Of a stretch of 64,000 nt of DNA, positions 59,484 through 64,000 are shown piece after piece. Position numbers and translations under genes: made by a program. Under the pieces are notes generated by a model, which saw nothing but the letters and a program-made list of their open reading frames with translations, made no database searches and was not told the origin of the DNA. Source of the DNA: DAOTTI01 sp034437795 (GTDB taxonomy: Bacteria; Chloroflexota; UBA11872; UBA12225); assembly GCA_034437795.1 (NCBI GenBank), contig DAOTTI010000137.1, positions 1-64,000 on the forward strand. The letters run 5' to 3'. Position 1 is the first letter of the stretch. Each line of letters opens with the position of its first letter.

Positions 59484-61031
59484 TTAGCGCTGGTGGCGAG
59501 GCGGGCGCCGTGATCCGGCCTGGCGCGCCAGCTTCTCGATCTGCCGGCGGGCGCGTACCTGTTCGGTGACGTCCACGCCGTAGACGAGGACGCCGTCGAT
59601 GCGCCCGTCGGCGGTGCGGTACGGCTGGAGCACCACGTTCAGGAAGGCCTCGTCGAGGGTGCCGTCTCCCGACCGGTCGATGGGCACACGGACCTCGTGG
59701 CCGACGTAAGATTCGCCAGTCTGGTAGACCTGGTCCAGCAGGGCGAGATAGCTCTCCGGCACGCCGGTAGCCAGGGTGTCGCGCACCGGCTTGCCCAGCA
59801 GGGCAGCGGCGTCGCGCTGGCCCATCAGCCGGACGTAGGGTGGGTTGGCAAACTCGTAGATGTGGTCCGGCCCACGCAGTACGGCCAGGAAGGCCGGCGC
59901 CTGAACGAACAGGTCGCGCAGCCGGCGACGCTCCGCCTCCGCTTCAGCGAGCGCACGGTCGCGGGCCTCCGCGACTTCGCGCAGGGCGCTGTTCAAGGCC
60001 CCGTAGGCCTCCTCCCGCTCGCGCACCTCTTGGAAGAGCCGCGCATGCTCGATGGCCAGGGCACACCGGCGCGCGATCTCCTCCGCCAGCTCGATGTCGG
60101 CCGGGCTGTAGTGGCGGCCGGACTCGGCCCAGGCGAAGGTGATGGCGCCCAGAGTGTGGCCGTGCGCCACCATCGGCACGGCAATCGCTGACGTAGGGGC
60201 AAGGGCGCGCAGGAGCGCCAGGTGCGCTTCATCCCGCGCGGTCTGGGCGAGCATTTCGCCGGTGAACGACGGGAAGAACGCCGGCCGGCCAGTGCGTAAC
60301 GCACGCGCCGCCGGCTGGGGCGAGTCCCACGTCGGCGAGTAGCGCTGGCGCAAGTCCTCCAGGACGGCCTGCTTGTGCGGGTCGGCGGCGGCGACCGCCA
60401 CCCGCTCGATGCGCGGCTGGTGCCCCGGGGCCGTGCCGATGATGGCGTCGGAGGCAAGGACGTCGACGATGCACCAGTCGGCGAACGCTGGCACCGCCAG
60501 GCGCGCAATATTTGTCAGCGTCGTCGTGTAGTCCAGCGAGGCGGCCAGGACCTCGCTCGTGGTATTGGCCAGGATGGCGAGCCGGTGGGCCTGGCGCCGC
60601 GCCTCCTCTTCGGCGCGAACCTGGTCGGTGACGTCCACCGCGCTGCACTGCGCGCGGACGACGCGCCCGTCGTCCCACACGGCGCTGGCGCTGATCAGGA
60701 CATGCTTGATGGTCCCATCCTGACAGCGCAGGCGCGCGGGGTACTGGCGTAACGGCTCGCCCCGCGCCAGGTGGGCCAGGATGTCGGCCGCCACATCCGG
60801 ATCGGCATGGAAGTCCGCCATGTGGCGGCCGACGAAATCCTCGGGGACGCAGCCGAGGAGGTCCAGCGCTGCCTGGTTAGCCCAGAGCAGGGAGCCGCCG
60901 GGAGCAACCCAATACAGGCTCACCGGTACGCTGGCCAGGGTATCGGTCAGTTCTTGATAGCGGAGGCGCAGCGCATCCAGCTCAGCACGCAGCTGCTGGG
61001 TGTGCGGTCGCGCCGCGCGAGTTGCGGTCAT
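59484..61031 (-). CDS. PAS-GAF-PAS sensory protein without output domain
   Basis: 515 residues. PAS 1 at about 25-140 (VPVSLYWVAPGGSLLWANQA, FVGRHMADFHADPD), GAF at about 155-325 (IARLAVPAFADWCIVDVL, AIAVPMVAHGHTLGAITF), a coiled coil at about 325-372, then PAS 2 at about 375-500 (QAPAFLAVLRGPDHIYEFAN, GKPVRDTLATGVP). The sequence ends soon after PAS 2 (VDVTEQVRARRQIEKLARQA). No HisKA, HATPase, GGDEF or receiver domain. The gene lies 33 bases downstream of the HTH-MEDS-histidine kinase gene, so the two may form one sensing unit. Confidence 0.88.
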   Translation of the reverse strand: MTATRAARPHTQQLRAELDALRLRYQELTDTLASVPVSLYWVAPGGSLLWANQAALDLLGCVPEDFVGRHMADFHADPDVAADILAHLARGEPLRQYPARLRCQDGTIKHVLISASAVWDDGRVVRAQCSAVDVTDQVRAEEEARRQAHRLAILANTTSEVLAASLDYTTTLTNIARLAVPAFADWCIVDVLASDAIIGTAPGHQPRIERVAVAAADPHKQAVLEDLRQRYSPTWDSPQPAARALRTGRPAFFPSFTGEMLAQTARDEAHLALLRALAPTSAIAVPMVAHGHTLGAITFAWAESGRHYSPADIELAEEIARRCALAIEHARLFQEVREREEAYGALNSALREVAEARDRALAEAEAERRRLRDLFVQAPAFLAVLRGPDHIYEFANPPYVRLMGQRDAAALLGKPVRDTLATGVPESYLALLDQVYQTGESYVGHEVRVPIDRSGDGTLDEAFLNVVLQPYRTADGRIDGVLVYGVDVTEQVRARRQIEKLARQAGSRRPPRHQR

Positions 61032-61064
61032 CGGGTCGCACCTCGTTGTGCCGGAGACGAGCGC

Positions 61065-62984
61065 CTACGCTTCGCCCCCGTCGAGCTTCATCGTCGTTCC
61101 AGCGTTCCAGAAAGAGGCGGCGCCGGCGACCGTCGTTGCGGCAGGGGTATCGCCGTCGCTCGGCGCCTCCACAGTGACTACTGCGCCCGCGGTCCTGGGG
61201 AGGCGCACGACGATACGGGTCCCCCCGTCCGCGGGAAACTGCGCGTCGATCTGACCGCCGTGCAGCTCAACGATCTGGCGGCTGATGTAGAGGCCCAGGC
61301 CCATCCCCGCCAGGTGGCCGTTGCCATGGGCCTGGTAGAAGCGCTCGAAGAGCTGCCCGCGCCGTTCCGGCGGAATGCCGAGCCCGTGGTCGCGGACCGA
61401 GAGCTCCACCCAGCCCCCATCCGCTTGCGACGCGGGGGCGCGCGGAGCGGGGGACATGGCGTGCCCCGCACCGTTGCGTCCGGGCGCCAGGTCCGGGGCA
61501 GGGCAGAGGCGCAGGGAGACGTCGATGGCGCCGCCGTCGGGGCTGTACTTGATGGCGTTTTCCAGGAGGTTGACCAGCACCTGCTCCAGGCGCAGGGGAT
61601 CGACCATGGCCTGGCAAGACGGCGGCGCCTGAAGGGTGATCGTGTGCCAGTCGGTCCCTGCTTGGGCGCGGGTCACGATCTCCTCGAGCAGCTGGGAGAG
61701 ATCGGCCGGCTGGGGCTCAAGGATCAGTTTGCCGGCGTGCAGACGTGAGACGTCCAGGAGCTGGCTGAGCAGACGAGCGAGCTTGGACGCCTGCCCAGCG
61801 ATGGTGCGCATCGCCGCCAGCACCTGCTCCGGCGGCACCTGCTGTTCCCGCTCGAAGCGGCGCAGCACGAGTTGCGCGTAGCCGGAGAGGGAGGTCAGCG
61901 GGGTCTTCAGCTCGTGGGCCGCGATCGACAGAAACTCGTCACGCAGGCGCAGGGCCGCTTCGGCCGCCGCGCGGGCGGTCTGCTCCGCTTCCAGCGCCGC
62001 CTGCAGCCGCTCCTCCGCCCGTCGCCGTTCCGCCACCTCGGCCTCAAGGGAGCGGGCCTTCTGCTGCAAGGCCGCGATGGCGCGGAGGCGTTCGTCGGTT
62101 GTGGGCAGCGCCGTGTAGCTCTCGGCGGGGATGACGCGGGTGTGGGCAGCGCAGACCTCATCTAGCCGTTCAGCGAGTGCCTGGCCGCCGAAGCGGTCCA
62201 TGGGATAGCCGCACATCAGGGAGAAGGACTGGACCTGCTGCAGGTCGTTCCAGAGCTGCTCCAGGCGGACGGCAGCGGCGTGGTTCCCCTCGTCCACCAG
62301 CAGGGCGACCAGCTCCCCATAGGCGCGCAGGGGCCGGCCGCCAGCGGCTTCCACGGCCCGCGCGATGACGCTCCCGACGATCTCTCTGAAGCGCGTCGGC
62401 TCCGGCGCCCCATCGGCCATGAGCGCGGGGAGGAGCGCGGCCGCATCCAGGTCGACGTAACGGCCGGCGGCGCGCGCCGCGTCCAGGTCGAGCCCGCCGG
62501 CCAGCAATCGATCTTCGAGACCCTGCCGGTGCTCCGGCGTGGCAATGACGACCGCAGCCCCGCCGGCGCTCAGCGCCGCGCCGATGAAATCGCGCACCGC
62601 ATCAAGCAGGAAGGCGTCCTGCTCGTAGAACTGAACCAGGTGCTGGACACCGGCTTCCCACTGGGTCCAGCGCTCGCGTTCGCTTGCCGGGCAGGGGTCG
62701 CCGGCCGAGGCTGGCGATTTCCGCCTCTCGCGACGCGCGGCCGGCGCTAGAGCGCGGCGCGGTTGCATCTGTGCCAGGAGCTGTTCCAGGGACTCCCGCC
62801 TGAGGCGGACGGTGCGGTGCCCCAGCCGCCACACGGGCAGGCGGCCGGCGCGGATCCACCGCCAGATGCTCACGCGGCTCACACCGAGCAAGGCGGCTGC
62901 CTGCGAGATGCTGTAGTAGTCACGTTCGGGGAGGCCGGCAGTGTCGGCCGAAGGGGCCAGCGCTGAAGGGACCGTCGTGGCCAT
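61065..62984 (-). CDS. HTH-MEDS-histidine kinase fusion
   Basis: 639 residues from ATG 62984. Order: excisionase/MerR-like helix-turn-helix (residues about 23-72: YYSISQAAALLGVSRVSIWR, AGRLPVWRLGHRTVRLRR); MEDS sensory domain (about 112-285: HLVQFYEQDAFLLDAVRDFI, VVIATPEHRQGLEDRL, YGELVALLVDEGNHAAAVRL); a coiled coil (about 300-348); HisKA with phospho-acceptor His357 in SIAAHELKTPLTSL; HATPase_c with N-box LLENAIKYSP, DHGLGIP, LFERFYQ and GMGLGLYIS. No signal peptide or membrane helix; cytosolic. A kinase able to bind DNA itself is unusual. No response regulator is adjacent. Confidence 0.92.
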   Translation of the reverse strand: MATTVPSALAPSADTAGLPERDYYSISQAAALLGVSRVSIWRWIRAGRLPVWRLGHRTVRLRRESLEQLLAQMQPRRALAPAARRERRKSPASAGDPCPASERERWTQWEAGVQHLVQFYEQDAFLLDAVRDFIGAALSAGGAAVVIATPEHRQGLEDRLLAGGLDLDAARAAGRYVDLDAAALLPALMADGAPEPTRFREIVGSVIARAVEAAGGRPLRAYGELVALLVDEGNHAAAVRLEQLWNDLQQVQSFSLMCGYPMDRFGGQALAERLDEVCAAHTRVIPAESYTALPTTDERLRAIAALQQKARSLEAEVAERRRAEERLQAALEAEQTARAAAEAALRLRDEFLSIAAHELKTPLTSLSGYAQLVLRRFEREQQVPPEQVLAAMRTIAGQASKLARLLSQLLDVSRLHAGKLILEPQPADLSQLLEEIVTRAQAGTDWHTITLQAPPSCQAMVDPLRLEQVLVNLLENAIKYSPDGGAIDVSLRLCPAPDLAPGRNGAGHAMSPAPRAPASQADGGWVELSVRDHGLGIPPERRGQLFERFYQAHGNGHLAGMGLGLYISRQIVELHGGQIDAQFPADGGTRIVVRLPRTAGAVVTVEAPSDGDTPAATTVAGAASFWNAGTTMKLDGGEA

Positions 62985-63093
62985 GTGTTGCACAGCGTAA
63001 CAGGATGTCTGCCGCGCAGTCAATGAGCAAATGGCGTGCCAGCGTTCTCGCCGACTGCTAAAGCAATCCGGCTAGCCTGCGTTAGTCACAAGC

Positions 63094-63150
63094 CGGAGCC
63101 CTCACCGCCGCCCGCGAAGCGGGCTCCCGCTCTCCCGCACGGAGAGGGGG
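63094..63150. repeat. Family B-like repeat
   Basis: GAGCCCTCACCGCCGCCC lead-in, GCTCTCCCGCACGGAGAGGG hairpin and a tail CTTCGCTGTACGTGAATGATCCC resembling the family A tail at 7001-7017. Confidence 0.55.
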
Positions 63151-63188
63151 CTCTTCGCTGTACGTGAATGATCCCAGCTAGAGATGAC

Positions 63189-63208
63189 AAGCCCGCTCAA
63201 GCGGGTTC
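63189..63208 (-). terminator. Candidate terminator downstream of the class III aminotransferase
   Basis: CCCGCT-CA-AGCGGG inverted repeat (63192-63205), 53 bases past the aminotransferase stop on the minus strand. Almost identical to the hairpin at 34576-34593. Confidence 0.45.
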
Positions 63209-63260
63209 CAGCGGGCGGACGGCGAGAACGGGCGGCGCCGGCTGATCCCGTTTGATTCGC

Positions 63261-64000
63261 TTACCCGCGTGCCAGCGCCGCGAACGCCTGGTCGCAGATC
63301 TCCAGGGTGCGATCCACGTCCTGGTCGGTGTGGGCGAGAGAGACGTAGAACTTCTCGTTCGGGTTGACCAGCAGCCCGCGTTTGAGGAGCTCGATCCCCC
63401 AGCGAAGGCCCAGGGCGCGGTCGTGGGCCTGCAGGTCCATCCAGGTGCGCGGGCGCTCATTTTCGATGAAGCGCACGCCGAAGACGGCGTCCTCGCCCAG
63501 GGCCTGGGTTGGGAAGCCGTGGCGGCGCCCGGCTTCCTGGATGCCTTGCCGCAGGCGGCGGCCGGTGCGTCGCAGGCGCTCATAGACGCCGGGCTGGGAG
63601 AGCACGTCCAGAGCGGCCAGGCCAGCGGCCGCGCTGATCGGGTTGCCGTTGAGCGTGCCGCTGGCCCAGGCCAGGCGCGTGCGCTCCGTGCGTCGCGCGT
63701 CGAGCGGGGCCATGACCTCCGCGCGCCCGGCGATGCAGGCCATGGGGAAGCCGCCGGCCATGGCCTTGCCGTAGGTCGCCAGGTCGGGGATCACGCCGTA
63801 GCGCTCCTGGGCGCCGCCCCAGGCGATGCGGAACCCGGTGACGATCTCATCGAAGATGAGCACGATGCCGTGGCGGCGCGTGGCGTCGCGCACTGCTTCC
63901 AGGAAGCCCGGCTCCGGCACCAGGACGCGCTGCAGTGGCTCCACCAGCACCGCCGCCAGGTGGGAGGCGTGGCGCTCGATGAGCTCGACGGCCCGCTGGG
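63261..64000 (-). CDS. Class III PLP aminotransferase (glutamate-1-semialdehyde aminomutase-like), N-terminus beyond window
   Basis: The frame is open to the window edge, giving about 245 C-terminal residues. FDEIVTGFRIAWGGAQERYG has the PLP-ring Asp. The Schiff-base Lys is in LATYGKAMAGGFPMACIAG. TLNGNPISAAAGLAALDVL is the substrate/phosphate region, and the end LAHTDQDVDRTLEICDQAF is typical of HemL-like proteins. HemL proper or a related omega-aminotransferase; the missing N-terminal half would decide. Downstream is a hairpin terminator. Confidence 0.88.
   Translation of the reverse strand, partial: QRAVELIERHASHLAAVLVEPLQRVLVPEPGFLEAVRDATRRHGIVLIFDEIVTGFRIAWGGAQERYGVIPDLATYGKAMAGGFPMACIAGRAEVMAPLDARRTERTRLAWASGTLNGNPISAAAGLAALDVLSQPGVYERLRRTGRRLRQGIQEAGRRHGFPTQALGEDAVFGVRFIENERPRTWMDLQAHDRALGLRWGIELLKRGLLVNPNEKFYVSLAHTDQDVDRTLEICDQAFAALARG

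Overview
The window is very GC-rich, with mostly ATG/GTG starts, good Shine-Dalgarno sites and many short palindromic intergenic repeats. The core gene order (ispE, tRNA-Gln, glmU, prs, CNNM/CorC membrane protein, cdd, recO), the sugar-processing genes (Gfo/Idh oxidoreductases, enolase-superfamily dehydratases, sulfatases, GH51) and the repeat style suggest a chromosomal segment of a Chloroflexota bacterium, probably Thermomicrobia/Sphaerobacter-like. That placement is inference from gene content; no rRNA is present to confirm it. No phage, transposase, CRISPR array or replication origin was seen.

Layout. 1-8.4 kb: housekeeping genes (undecaprenol/diacylglycerol kinase, lipoate ligase family, ispE, tRNA-Gln, glmU, prs, CNNM, cdd, recO). 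8.4-14.3 kb: an unrecognised conserved protein, the dapC-dapD lysine/DAP pair, an MFS transporter and a Cys/Met-metabolism PLP enzyme. 14.3-20 kb: oxidoreductases of sugar or polyol type (two Gfo/Idh, an aldo-keto reductase, a zinc alcohol dehydrogenase). 20.3-33.8 kb: GT-C-like membrane glycosyltransferase, UspA protein, two overlapping convergent unknown genes, Fsr-like MFS, SIMPL protein, Ser/Thr kinase with an extracytoplasmic Ig-like domain, DUF5069, cysS, and a membrane protein next to a DtxR-type regulator. 34.8-39.1 kb: XRE regulator, ImmA/IrrE-type protease and a three-gene ABC-2 transporter. The regulator and the transporter operon share one operator-like sequence. 39-45.9 kb: stress protein, FAD oxidoreductase, small membrane protein, enolase-superfamily enzyme, double GNAT, small unknown, VUT transporter. 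46-50 kb: alkaline-phosphatase-superfamily enzyme, then two decayed loci (an ECF sigma/anti-sigma remnant and a frameshifted propeller lipoprotein). 50-52.6 kb: cupredoxin divergent from a Crp-family regulator with two GTA-N8-TAC boxes between them, then a membrane-thioredoxin fusion. 52.9-58.2 kb: GH51 arabinofuranosidase, sulfatase, rhamnonate-dehydratase-like enzyme. 58.6-64 kb: small secreted protein, a PAS-GAF-PAS protein paired with an HTH-MEDS-histidine kinase, and the start-truncated end of a class III aminotransferase.

Two families of modular palindromic repeats occupy most intergenic gaps. Family A has a core of the type CCCTCTCC...GGAGAGGG with a short loop and is preceded by CCCTCACCCTAACC. 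Family B has a core of the type CCCTCTCCG...CGGAGAGG, is preceded by CTCACCCCCTAGCC, and often carries a longer conserved tail containing GGCGCCATCCGGAACT. Heptanucleotide repeats (AGTAGCG/AGTGCCG) occur at three further sites.

The most interesting functional proposal is the XRE-ImmA/IrrE module. By analogy with DdrO/IrrE it may control itself and the adjacent ABC exporter through a shared 8-10-8 inverted repeat. Next are the DNA-binding histidine kinase with its kinase-less PAS-GAF-PAS partner, and the Crp-family/cupredoxin divergent locus.
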